Assembly: GCA_965153455.1 (NCBI GenBank)
Contig: OZ234495.1
Location: 124,001-188,000, forward strand
Source: Sphagnum compactum
Lineage: Eukaryota; Bryophyta; Sphagnopsida; Sphagnales
Direction of reading: 5' to 3'
Length of the DNA: 64,000 nucleotides
A program made the translations under genes and the position numbers. The notes under the pieces were generated by a model. The model saw nothing but the letters and a program-made list of their open reading frames with translations. It was not told the DNA's origin and did not search any database. Shown piece by piece: positions 36,878-46,181 of this stretch (position 1 is the first letter of the stretch; each line of letters begins with the position of its first letter).

Positions 36878-36883
36878 AATAAA
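36878..36883 (+). terminator. Possible poly(A) signal of the AIG1-type gene
   Basis: AATAAA lies 163 bp after the stop codon in AT-rich DNA. Position and strand fit, but the hexamer is common by chance here. Confidence 0.4.
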
Positions 36884-36899
36884 GTATTTTACGAGTCGT

Positions 36900-37440
36900 T
36901 ACACATTGGACACATTTGCTCACACCTCATGAAACGTGCATAAGAACTCTTTTATTTGTTCATAATATATGGTTTTATTCCACATTGTAGTGTCAGGTTC
37001 AAACTGGTTAAGGTGTATATTCTATCACACGTCATGGTCATTTTTTATGTGAGATCAATGAAAAAGATTTTATACATGAAATATAGACTTGGGTAAGTTA
37101 TCTAGCCCATTTTTAGTGAAATGGATTGCAAAGTCAACTATAATATTTTCAATTTAAAGCTCTTGAAGTCATTGCTATCCTAAAATGTCATAAAAGACTT
37201 GACATTAACTGAATTTAGGAAGTATTGAAAATATGGTCGAGCCAACATCGATCAATGCGTCCATCTAAGAGGAATTCTAAACCCTAGAAACTCGGTGCAT
37301 TTTATTTGTCCCTAAATTTCGTTAATTTTTCTCAAAATTATATTAGTTTTGTCAAATTTCATTTTAGATTTGTTCAGCCAAATTTAAATTAATTTAGTCG
37401 AGTTGAATTTAATTAGGTAAGTTTAGGTTAATTTAACTAA
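36900..37440. other. AT-rich intergenic DNA
   Basis: No supported feature. The end of the stretch has short GTTTAG(G/T)TTAATTTAACTAAG repeats. Confidence 0.4.
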
Positions 37441-38480
37441 GTTTAGTTTATTTTAACTAAGATTAAATTAATTAAACCAACCCTAAATCCCCCCCCCCCC
37501 CCGCCCCATAATGAAATTGTAAAAAAAATTCAACCCCTTCCTTTTCCCATCCCCCTTCAACATATCAAAAGAAAAAGAACCTTGACCCCCCTTCCCTAGC
37601 CACTAAACAATGAAAAAATAATATTTAAGGAAAAAACTTACCCTCCTCCTTCCACATGTCCAATGAAAGAGGGAGAAACAAATGAAGGATGGGTGTGTCT
37701 ACACAGAACAGCTTGACTCCCTGAGGTGTTGAGGATCTGACGGACAAGGCAGATGGACATTGGAAGGAATATGGAATGCGAACATTTCAGGTAGTATTTT
37801 GGAGAGAAAATGGGCCATCCAAGGAGCATGTGGAGATGGAAGCCTAGGTGATGCTTTCCATTCTGTTGACTGCTTGTTGTCTTGTTGTGGGGCTTGCAAA
37901 ACTCTTGGAGTGAGGTTATATTCATTGTATTTGTGAACGGGATTTTCAATCTATGGGGAAAAAATCTATTATTTCAACACCTCCACCTTTACATTTTCCC
38001 AAAATAATTTTCACTTCTTGTGCACCTCCTTCGAAAACCCTAAAAAAAAATCCTCGCATACCTTCACTACCTTTTAGTCAAATAGCTCAAACATTAGAAA
38101 CTTCAAAATCGAAATTAAATCTTGCTTAAGGGGCCAAGAGGATGGAGAAAGGAAAATAAAAATAAAAATTGCAACCTAACTTTAAACCCACCTTGAACGA
38201 AAATTTAAAAAATCTTTCATAACATTACACCCCCCCACCCCCCTTTTAATTTAATTTAACTAAGATTGAATTAGTAAAATCGACCCCACCCCCCATAATG
38301 GATTTTAAAAAAAAATCGACCCCCTCCCCTCCCCCTTCAACAAATTAAAAGAAAAAGAAAAAGAACCTTGACTCCCCTTCCCTCACCCCTAACCCAATGA
38401 AAAAAGGGTTTTAAAAAAAAAAAAAACTAACCCTCCCCTCCCCTCCCCTTTTCCCCCCTTCCATAAGTCAAATCAAAGAG
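37441..38480. repeat. C-rich duplicated segment (two ~230-bp copies)
   Basis: The blocks 37441-37690 and about 38240-38480 share AACTAAGATT(A/G)AATTA, C-runs, CCATAATG(A/G), TTCAAC, AAAAGAAAAAGAACCTTGAC(C/T)CCC and CAATGAAAAAA in the same order. Copy 1 contains a ~16-bp poly-C run (about 37487-37502). The sequence between is unassigned. The pyrimidine/purine strand asymmetry is strong throughout. Confidence 0.6.
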
Positions 38481-39240
38481 AAAAAAAACATAAACCTCCA
38501 CCCCCTCCCCCTCAACAGTAAAAGAAATTTGTGATGAGCATATGTGTAGGCGCACCCCCTCCCCTGAACAATCAAAAAATAAATTAAAACAACACACCTT
38601 GCCCCCTTCAACAGTAAAAAGTAATTTACAAAAATTACAAACAGTAAAAAAAAGTAACAAAAAATAACAAAAAGTGAAAAAGGAGTCAACAAAAACAGCC
38701 TCCCCCTACAGTAAAACAGCCTCCCACTACAGGGGGTTTTTTTTGGTCAAACAGCCTCCAGCCTCCTGCACTATGAGCATAGTGCGCATAGCATATGTAT
38801 AGGGCCTCTTGAGACCATACACTTTCAACCAGTGCAACGGAATGTCCAAATATTCAGGAATGCAGTTACAGTGAGGCAGCAAAAGCATACATATAGGTGC
38901 TCAATACCACTATCCTAAAGGCATCTTTGCTTCTGCAAAATACTGAAGAATGGGTGGGGGAAGTGCTTACCTTGGGAAGCCAGTCACTCTAGAGGAGGGA
39001 GGACCATTCGGAGCTGATTTTACAAAAGTATACACCACCAGAAGCTCAACAACTTCATCAGAAATCACACCAGAAAACAAATGTGACCACATCCATCTCT
39101 TTGCTAGCCTGCAATGAACCACACTTTTTTACATGAGCAGAGCATAATTGACAGTAAGGACCAATCACAAAACAAATTTCCCATACATCCTGATAGAATC
39201 CTAACACAGTTCCAGCACTCATTCCCAAGGCAAGTCTTCA
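38481..39240. other. Unassigned DNA
   Basis: C-rich tracts and poly-A runs continue to about 38.76 kb. The remainder is of more balanced composition, with nothing I can name. Confidence 0.35.
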
Positions 39241-39245
39241 ACCTG

Positions 39246-39425
39246 ATGCAATATGAGGTATATGTTATTCACTTGACAGTTAGACCATAGGCAGGACATG
39301 CACCATGCAGAGCCTGAAGTAAGCTTGCATGTGCATTTTGCAAATGCCCATCTTGCACAAGACCTTCAATTTGAGAAGGCAACAGCTCACCTACACTTTT
39401 ATGTAGCTGACCCAAGTCCTTAAAT
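39246..39425 (-). pseudogene. Open coding-like segment, unrecognised
   Basis: One minus-strand frame is open for about 55 codons and has balanced, protein-like composition (LFKDLGQLHKSVGELLPSQI, then QDGHLQNAHASLLQALHG). It overlaps the 3' end of the PGAP1-like exon in another frame. It may be an exon of a different gene or chance. Confidence 0.3.
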
Positions 39426-39721
39426 AGAGAACAGAAAGTCTAAATGTGTATTCTTCCATAAGAAAATCTGTTCCCTCCAGTACCAATCCTGCTTCAAGAG
39501 GTGTGAAGGAGGAATGCTGATAGTATTTGCCATCCAGTGGCCCTCCATTGTAGGCCCTGTCCGACTCTGCAGCTATCAAGCGCATCTGCAGAGCACAAAG
39601 TCATGTCAGAAGGCTTTCCCAAAACAAATCAGGGGACAAAACCCAACGCAAACATATGAAAGCAAAACAGACCAGCTGAGGATGATAGAAATACACTGAC
39701 AAGCATTCCCGATCTAATCAT

Positions 39722-39870
39722 GCAATAAGCATCTTCTAGGGTTTAGGACCCTGTACATGGCTAAGCCATTCCTAGCTCCTGAGATCAGCATCTTCTAGGC
39801 TGATCAATTTAAGACCCTGTGCATGGCTAAGTCATTCATAGCTCCTGAGATCAGCATTTGAGAATTTTCT
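39722..39870. repeat. ~70-bp tandem duplication in the intron
   Basis: AGCATCTTCTAGG...GACCCTGT(A/G)CATGGCTAAG(C/T)CATTC(C/A)TAGCTCCTGAGATCAGCAT appears twice in a row. Confidence 0.75.
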
Positions 39871-40149
39871 TGTATCTATTTCTCAAATTGATCAGCCTGG
39901 CTACTGCCATTAGCAACAACAATGGAGTTCTGCTTCAGAAACAAACTCCTGTCTTTTGCAGAAGGATATCAAAACCCTATGTCCCTGTTTCTTGGAAAAC
40001 CTACTTCAGCACTGTAAAGCTCTCATGGTGAACATCAAGCTCACTTTCCAGTGTGACCAGAAACTGAGGAAGGAGGAGCAAGCTGGTTTCTTTTTAAAAA
40101 AAAACTATGCTATTGTTTTAATATTTGATTGGCATCAGGATTGTTCATG

Positions 40150-40330
40150 TGCTGCAAGAACTCCACATAGATTTCAGGGTTCTAGATCAGAACATACATC
40201 ACCATGAAGACTGAGGAAGGCAGAGAACTCTGGTTTTTTCTTCTTCTTTTTCATGCTTTAGTTCCTGAGCAAGAACTCAACATAGAGTTTTAGGGTTCTA
40301 GATCAAAACACACATCACAATGAAGACTGA
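40150..40330. repeat. ~60-bp direct duplication in the intron
   Basis: CAAGAACTC(C/A)ACATAGA...AGGGTTCTAGATCA(G/A)AACA(T/C)ACATCAC(C/A)ATGAAGACTGA occurs at about 40157 and 40270. Confidence 0.75.
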
Positions 40331-40866
40331 TCATCTGAATGAATAGGAGTAAATAAAAAGATTGGCCTTGCCATGCAATGCACAATTCATGCAGCACAGG
40401 AACAATCCTAATGCCAATCAAATATCCTATTAGAAATAGCAAGAAGAAAAAAATTTAGCAGCCAATCACCAAGCTGAGAAACATTCCTCTTTCGGTTTGA
40501 ATTTATGCAGAAATTGATATCAATAGGCTTACTTGTTTGTAGGAGTCTCCATTGCCTGGAATGAATTGGACTGGGACACCCAAAAGCTTGACGAGATGTA
40601 GCTGGTAGTCAATCTTCTTCCAACCCTCATGATAGAGATAAAGACCATACTTATCTTTGGAGGAGGAGGAGGAGGATGCAATAGTGGCGGGAGTCGGGAA
40701 TGGAATATGAGTCGGGTACATATATGTCAGGACGCATCCATTTAGCAAGGGGTTGTACAACTTATGGCAGCAAGAAAAACTAAAACCTAGGACTAAATCT
40801 TCTGCTGCTGCCACCACCGTTGCGATAACATGGTAACGATTACGATCGAGCTTGCATATAATTATG

Positions 40867-40986
40867 GACTGTGAAGGTGTTTTAAATGGTGCCACGTGGC
40901 ACCCTGAAAATTCAGATTGCGTTTTGACTGTGAAGGTGTTTAAAATGGTGCCACGTGGTGCCCTGAAAATTCAGATTGCGTTTTGA
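40867..40986. repeat. 57-bp tandem duplication carrying G-box palindromes
   Basis: GACTGTGAAGGTGTTTTAAATGGTGCCACGTGG is repeated once, 57 bp on, with ACCCTGAAAATTCAGATTGC. Copy 1 contains the 16-bp perfect palindrome GGTGCCACGTGGCACC around a CACGTG core (bZIP/bHLH-type G-box); copy 2 keeps CCACGTGG. It lies just upstream of the PGAP1-like exon on the minus strand, so it may be remnant promoter. Confidence 0.7.
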
Positions 40987-40989
40987 GCC

Positions 40990-42105
40990 CTTAGGCCTAC
41001 CTCCACTAACTAGGTACATATGGAACTTCACAGATGGACTTTATTTCTCTAGAGGGTGTTTAAACATTTACAATGTTTTTTCCAACTACGAGATGAACAT
41101 GACCACTGGCTAACCTCACTTTTGCAGCATTAAGGGGTCAAAATGCACTCAAAGGAATCACAAGTGTTACTTTACATCAGTCATCCATGTCCTTTTTCCT
41201 CAAAATACCTTTTTCATGTATGAATGATACAATAGATAAGATTAGGTCACCGTTTCTTAGTGTCAGTTAAACATCATTACATAAGCATGGCTATGTAAGC
41301 ACCATTTAGTTCATTACTATTACTAATATTTATTTAGCTATTCTTTTGTACATTTAAAGGAGGTTTATGCTCCTTATTCTTCACTAGTTTTGTACCATAG
41401 GGTGGAAGCAAGATATTTTGTACATATTTGTTACCTTGTTTTCTACTTGAAAACGCAAAAAAAATAGTTTTTCAAACTTTTAACCTTCTTCTAACATTTC
41501 AAAACAAACGAAACTTTTAGTTTTTTTCATGGGTATTTGTAGCATCCTTTTAACTCTGCAAAACCATTTGTGTCATATCATTTGGATTTCAAAAAGTACC
41601 CCAAAAGTATCTTAAGAAATTATCTCATTTTTTGGGGGTTGGGGATGATTTTAATTATGAAAAAAAATTCATTAACCAAAAAAATTATATTAAAATGTTC
41701 ACCACATCAATATTGAAATGCTTGGAAAAAAAAACCAAATACTTGCAAAAATATTTCACCTACTCAAAAATATTTGAACTTTATTTTTCAAATTGTCACA
41801 AATTTTAGGTCCAATTCAAGTACTTGCAAGTAGCTTAAAAAACATGATTATAATAATTAGCTTTTGAAGTCCATGCAAACAAACTTAAGAAATAATGTAT
41901 AAATAAATAAAAAATTTATATCCCCATAAAATCATTTAAAATATTTGGGCTCTAGTAATTGTTTTTGGCACAGTATTAATGAGTGAAATCAGTAATGATG
42001 GATCTAGTTCATCAATTGCACAGCCAATAGTCACAACTCCTATGTGGTCAACAATTAAAACTACCACACTAGTAGTTACAATTGAGACATATTTGTACAT
42101 CCTAA
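40990..42105. other. AT-rich intergenic DNA
   Basis: No gene, RNA or clear repeat can be supported here. Confidence 0.4.
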
Positions 42106-42109
42106 ACAC

Positions 42110-42540
42110 ATAATCATACCTAAGCCTGCTAATCTAGCACACAAGCGGGAAAAGGCTATGTTAATGATTATTTATTTTGTGAAAGACAAATTTTTATCAA
42201 ATTTTTTTATTAAAAAAAAAGATTCCCAAGAAGTTTGGGAACTTCTAGGAAAGATGTCACCAAGAAACTCATTTTTCGCAACAAGCTAAACCAACTTAAA
42301 ATGGGAAAAAAAATTGGTGTAGAAGTTTATTTCAAAGAAGTAAGGTCCTTATTGTGTCAGTTAGGTGGAATTAGAGTCACTATTGACAATGATAATCTCA
42401 TCCAAACTTTACTCAATGTTCTTCTTGCTAATTAAGACCCATTCATTTAATCTTTGTTTGTTAGAGGAGACTTTCCAACATTTGAAGAATTGGTAGGACA
42501 ATTAGTTCATGAAGAACATCATCGAGGACTATGATTCAAT
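42110..42540 (+). pseudogene. Ty1/copia gag fragment, 5' part
   Basis: Plus-strand frames read EKAMLMIIYFVKDKF, VWELLGKMS, then an open stretch (42235-42435) with KDVTKKLIFRNKLNQLKMG, VYFKEVRSLLCQLGGI and NDNLIQTLLNVL. This is the usual central gag of plant Ty1/copia elements. The frame breaks repeatedly and stops near 42.54 kb, where a foreign insert begins. The element resumes at 44.89 kb. Confidence 0.7.
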
Positions 42541-42840
42541 GTGAGGCGACTTTTGTCCCTCTACTCCCGGTTCTACAAGGTGACTATACTTGAAAGCATA
42601 AATGCTACCGGTGAAAGACGAAGCGAGCGTACTTCTAGATGCTAGATTGCGTTTGTAGTTGAGATTAAATTTCTTTGCAGCCTATGCATCATTCACAACT
42701 TAACATTGATAGCTATATTTATTTTATTTTATTTTATTTTGTTATTATTATTATTTTTGATCCCCACATTCCCGATCCTAGAACCTTATACTAAATTGTC
42801 ACCCCTTTAAACAAACTTTTATGAACTCAACATTTCCTTA

Positions 42841-43203
42841 AACTTGGCTACAACCAGCAATCATTTGAAGAATTGTTTCTCACACCCAGATTGTTCAAAT
42901 TCGGCTTGTTTTAGCTCTTTGGAAAGCTAACTAGTAGACGCACCTTCCTACCAAATCTCACGATCTGTAGCTAAATAACTAGGAAATTATGCTATAAAAC
43001 CCGAGAGGATTTTGTGGAAGTAGTTGGTCCAACTTGACTGCAGACCACCAGTCACTTGGAGAATTGTTTCTCACACCCAGATTGTTCAAATTCGGCTTGC
43101 TTTAGCTCTTTGGAAAGCTAACTAGTAGACGCACCTTCCTACCAAACCTTAGGATCTGCAGCTAAATAACTAGGAAATTATGCTATAAAACCCGAGAAAG
43201 TTT
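42841..43203. repeat. 191-bp tandem duplication
   Basis: AATTGTTTCTCACACCCAGATTG starts at 42871 and again at 43062. Homology extends through GAAAGCTAACTAGTAGACGCACC to GCTATAAAACCCGAGA (TATAAAAC at 42993 and 43184). The copies are about 93-95% alike by eye. The repeated TATAAAAC suggests a duplicated promoter-like segment. Confidence 0.85.
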
Positions 43204-43455
43204 ATTAACTTTCCCTAGAGTTCCAACTTCCCAATACTATTCTTACTCACCTCCATCCTTCCAAAACTCTTACCAAATCCCCCTTCTACTATCTTTCCCC
43301 TTCTCCACTCCCAAAGTTGATCATCCTTTTCCTCCTCAAGAGCTTGTCAGAACTAGAACTCTTGAGATTGAATTAGAGGTCATCTCCCGTCGGAAAAAAA
43401 AAAAGAGCCCCCCAATCACCCAAGTTCGCCTTTTAAAGAGAAGGAGAAGAACCCC

Positions 43456-43689
43456 TTGCTCGGTGGTCAATGGAAGGAGAAGAAGAAGGTTCCTTTGCTC
43501 GGTGGTCAATGGAAGGAGAAGGAGAAGGTCCCTTTGCTCGGTGGTCAATGGAAGGAGAAGGAAAAGGTCCCTTTGCTCGGTGGTCAATGGAAGGAGAAGG
43601 AGAAGGTCCCTTTGCTCGGTGGTCAATGGAAGGAGAAGGAAAAGGTCCCTTTGCTCGGTGGTCAATGGAAGGAGAAGGTTCCTTTGCAC
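43456..43689. repeat. 39-bp tandem repeat, six copies
   Basis: TTGCTCGGTGGTCAATGGAAGG starts at 43456, 43495, 43534, 43573, 43612 and 43651. The last unit lacks 6 bp. As 39 is divisible by three, several frames on both strands stay open through the array. I do not treat these as genes because none has a proper start and the composition is purely that of the repeat. Confidence 0.95.
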
Positions 43690-43809
43690 TTACTCCCACT
43701 TCCCCCCAAGCAAATTTACTTAAACCCTCATTTTTTATCCTTTGACACAAAGGTTTTACCTTACCATGGTCCTAGGCCATTCTTTACCCACTCCTTTCCT
43801 TTCCTTGCG

Positions 43810-43816
43810 TATAAAT
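43810..43816 (+). promoter_or_regulatory. TATA box candidate for the 140-aa ORF
   Basis: TATAAAT lies 90 bp upstream of the ATG at 43906, a normal plant distance with a short leader. Confidence 0.5.
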
Positions 43817-43905
43817 TACGACCACATAACTTGATGTCACAAATCCCCTCCACCTTCATTGCAATTTGATTTTTGTTGAAGATCTTTCCTCTCTTCCTTG
43901 CAAGC

Positions 43906-44328
43906 ATGGCGTTGTGCACAGTCACCTCCTACGGGCCCCAAGCCGCACAAGTGAATGAGGAACCACCTTCGGAATCGTCTTTAGATTTGACTCTGATGCA
44001 GCATCCCCGTGACGAAGAACTTGAACCTCGAGAGGTGCGCGCTCGTCTCGAAGTTGAACCCCCTCGAGCCTGGTATTACCGCATTTCGCCAAACTCCCGC
44101 ACCCTGGTGATCTTGTTACAAGTCGATCTTGCTTCCGGTGACGAACCCGAAACCGTTTGTGAAGGTTGTTATGAAACCGAAGACACTTCTATCTTCACTT
44201 GGTCTTCAGTTCCCGATGTTGGACACTATCGTTGGTTGCGCGATCCGATTCATCGCCTACCTCCTAACAGCAAGGCGGACTATCTAATTCGTACTATTCG
44301 ACGCATTCTAGACTTCCTACAGCTATGA
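43906..44328 (+). CDS. Unrecognised 140-aa protein on the insert
   Basis: The ATG at 43906 opens a 140-codon frame with higher GC and many CG dinucleotides compared with its surroundings. The N-terminal third is acidic and disordered-looking (NEEPPSESSLDL, HPRDEELEPREVRARLEVEP). The C-terminal part looks folded, with Trp/Tyr-rich motifs (RAWYYRISPNS, SSVPDVGHYRWLRDP, YLIRTIRRILDFLQL) and two Cys in CEGC. A TATA box precedes it and AATAAA at 44391 follows, so it resembles a compact transcription unit. I recognise no family. It may be a captured host gene fragment or an element-specific ORF. Confidence 0.5.
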   Translation: MALCTVTSYGPQAAQVNEEPPSESSLDLTLMQHPRDEELEPREVRARLEVEPPRAWYYRISPNSRTLVILLQVDLASGDEPETVCEGCYETEDTSIFTWSSVPDVGHYRWLRDPIHRLPPNSKADYLIRTIRRILDFLQL

Positions 44329-44390
44329 ACCATGGCATAGGCCAAGACTTAACATGTACCCATAGCTCCTTGTCAAGCTTACTCATAATC

Positions 44391-44396
44391 TAAATA
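44391..44396 (+). terminator. Possible poly(A) signal of the insert ORF
   Basis: AATAAA (in CTAAATAAACG) lies about 60 bp after the stop codon of the 140-aa frame. Confidence 0.45.
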
Positions 44397-44884
44397 AACG
44401 TTTCAGTCCTTATGAGACTCCTATTATCATTGGCACACTACCACATCATCTATTTAACCATTAAGCTGATTCGAATTAATCCTTCGTTCCTATGGCTTGA
44501 AGATTGCTCTATCTTTATTGGGCCTTTCACTAACCCCCTCCTCCTGCTTCACAGATTCCCAACATCCTTGCTGCTTGTTAAATACTGATACAAGACTAAT
44601 GTTTTGTTGCACACCATGAACTCTGGTGTTTGTTTTTCCTTCCCTCAACTTCCTAGCGATTTCTCGCTCCTTCTTACGCTACTAAGGTTCTAAAACTATA
44701 GTTTACCAACTTTTTGCTGAAGAAAAGGACTAACCCAACCAATATCGCATTTCGGAAAACACAACGACCCCCCCACACCCTGTGCGCATTCCTCTACCCC
44801 TATTATAACACAAAGTTGTTAAAACCCCCTAAAAACCTCACCACACTCGAATATTCCTAACACAATTCTTAAACATTGAGACTA

Positions 44885-45365
44885 TTAGCCATGGCCATGT
44901 CAGTATGGCTCACACTCAACAACAAGCATGACAAAGAAACCTTTTTTGTGTGTACTCAACATCCTTTCAAGTCCAACAATGATGAATGTTACAAAAAGAC
45001 ATGTAACTATTATGGTCAAATTGGCCATTGGTTGTGAGATTGTCATGAAAGAAAAGCTAACATTTAAAAACTTGAAATAGATAAGCATACTAGACTTGAG
45101 GCTAGTAAGCTTCATTAATCAGCCAACATTGTGGAAGAGGAAAGTTATTATGGAAAACATGGAGAAAACGAAAAACAAGACACTTTCATTATAGAACTAT
45201 TTGAAGCTGCAATAGCTTCAATTGACATAAATAAAAGTGACCTGACCTAGTACATAGATTCAAGTGCTTCTAAACATGTTACGGGAACAGGAGATTTAGT
45301 GCAAAACTTGGAGAAAGCTCATAGGGTTAAAACATAGTCAAAGGAGCCACAAAAAATGTTAAATG
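44885..45365 (+). pseudogene. Ty1/copia zinc knuckle and protease start, decayed
   Basis: The plus strand reads CNYYGQIGHWL, stop, DCHERKAN, which is a CCHC knuckle with one Cys turned to Tyr and one stop. After further stops comes YIDSSASKHVTGTGDLVQNL, the aspartic protease region of copia elements (normally DSGA). It continues the gag fragment at 42.1-42.5 kb. Nothing of integrase or reverse transcriptase follows. Confidence 0.75.
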
Positions 45366-46181
45366 TCAAATTTTGTCATAAAAAATAAAAATTTATTTAG
45401 TTTTTGCCATTTGAAACCATGGTAATCATGACACATTAATTTTCCTTTTTAACACATAAATTTCAAAAAACTCAAATTAAAAATCCATTTAATCCAATTT
45501 TAAATTTTGGTTCAATTAAGGACTTTTGAAAGTGAAATTTTTGTCATTAAAAAATGACATTTTAACAAAGGATTTTCAAAGGACTCATATAATAGAAGTA
45601 ATTGATGATAAAAAAATGAGATGATAATAACCTATTAAACACACTAAAAAAACATTCAAAATTTAAAAAATGTGGAATTCTAAAAATTTAAAAATTCAAA
45701 GTATGTACATTTGAAAATTCAAAATTTCCAAACTTTAAGAGTGTTTTACCACATGTAATTGTGGTATAATGTACATGATGTATTGAACAAAGTTGTAGTT
45801 TATATTACATTAAATTCAATGGAAAAAATTTAACATTTTTCGATATAATTTCAAATTATCATCATTTTTCAAGATGAAACATAAAATCTGCAAGGAACAT
45901 TTTTACAAATTCATATTATTAAAAAATGATTAAAAAAATTTGACTTATGGAAGAAACTTTAATCATTTTTCATAACATTTAGACCCTAGGAAGATGTTGA
46001 TAATAAATCTTCAAAATGGAATTCACACAACTTTCAATGTTTTTTTATTTTGAAAAATTCTTAAGTAAAGAAAAATACTAGATATATCATATTGCTTATT
46101 AATATAAAGGAAATTCTTTGCTATCCTTGCACACCACTTGGAAACCAGAGCTTTGGATACACAAGCAATCATCATTTATGC
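45366..46181. other. AT-rich DNA
   Basis: Nothing supportable lies between the copia remnant and the terpene synthase-like gene. Confidence 0.4.

Larger units (their letters stand above)
39400..40895 (-). pseudogene. PGAP1-like GPI inositol-deacylase, two N-terminal exons, broken
   Basis: Exon A (about 40533-40860) encodes NGCVLTYMYPTHIPFP, KYGLYLYHEGWKKIDYQLHL and GVPVQFIPGNGDSYKQ. Exon B begins at 39585 after a TGCTCTGCAG acceptor and encodes RLIAAESDRAYNGGPLDGK. A GTAAGC donor follows exon A, both junctions are phase 0, and the order matches the N-terminal region of PGAP1, an ER membrane enzyme that removes an acyl chain from GPI anchors. There is no in-frame ATG: an ATG at about 40831 lies in another frame and soon hits a stop. 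The downstream lipase part with its catalytic Ser is absent. I read this as a truncated gene copy. The intron holds local duplications. Confidence 0.65.
42541..44884. mobile_element. 2.3-kb insert within the copia fragment
   Basis: The copia gag stops near 42.54 kb and its zinc knuckle begins near 44.89 kb. GACTAT occurs at both junctions (42533 and 44879), and the ends show a 7-bp inverted match (TCAATGT at 42536; ACATTGA at 44873), so the segment behaves as an inserted unit. It contains a 191-bp tandem duplication, a 39-bp tandem repeat, a TATA box, a 140-codon ORF and a poly(A) signal, but no transposase or retroelement gene. The class is unknown. Confidence 0.5.

Noticed and set aside
43456-43869. 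137-codon plus-strand frame and overlapping frames across the 39-bp repeat
   Set aside because: Open only because the repeat length is a multiple of three; no ATG start and translation is pure repeat.
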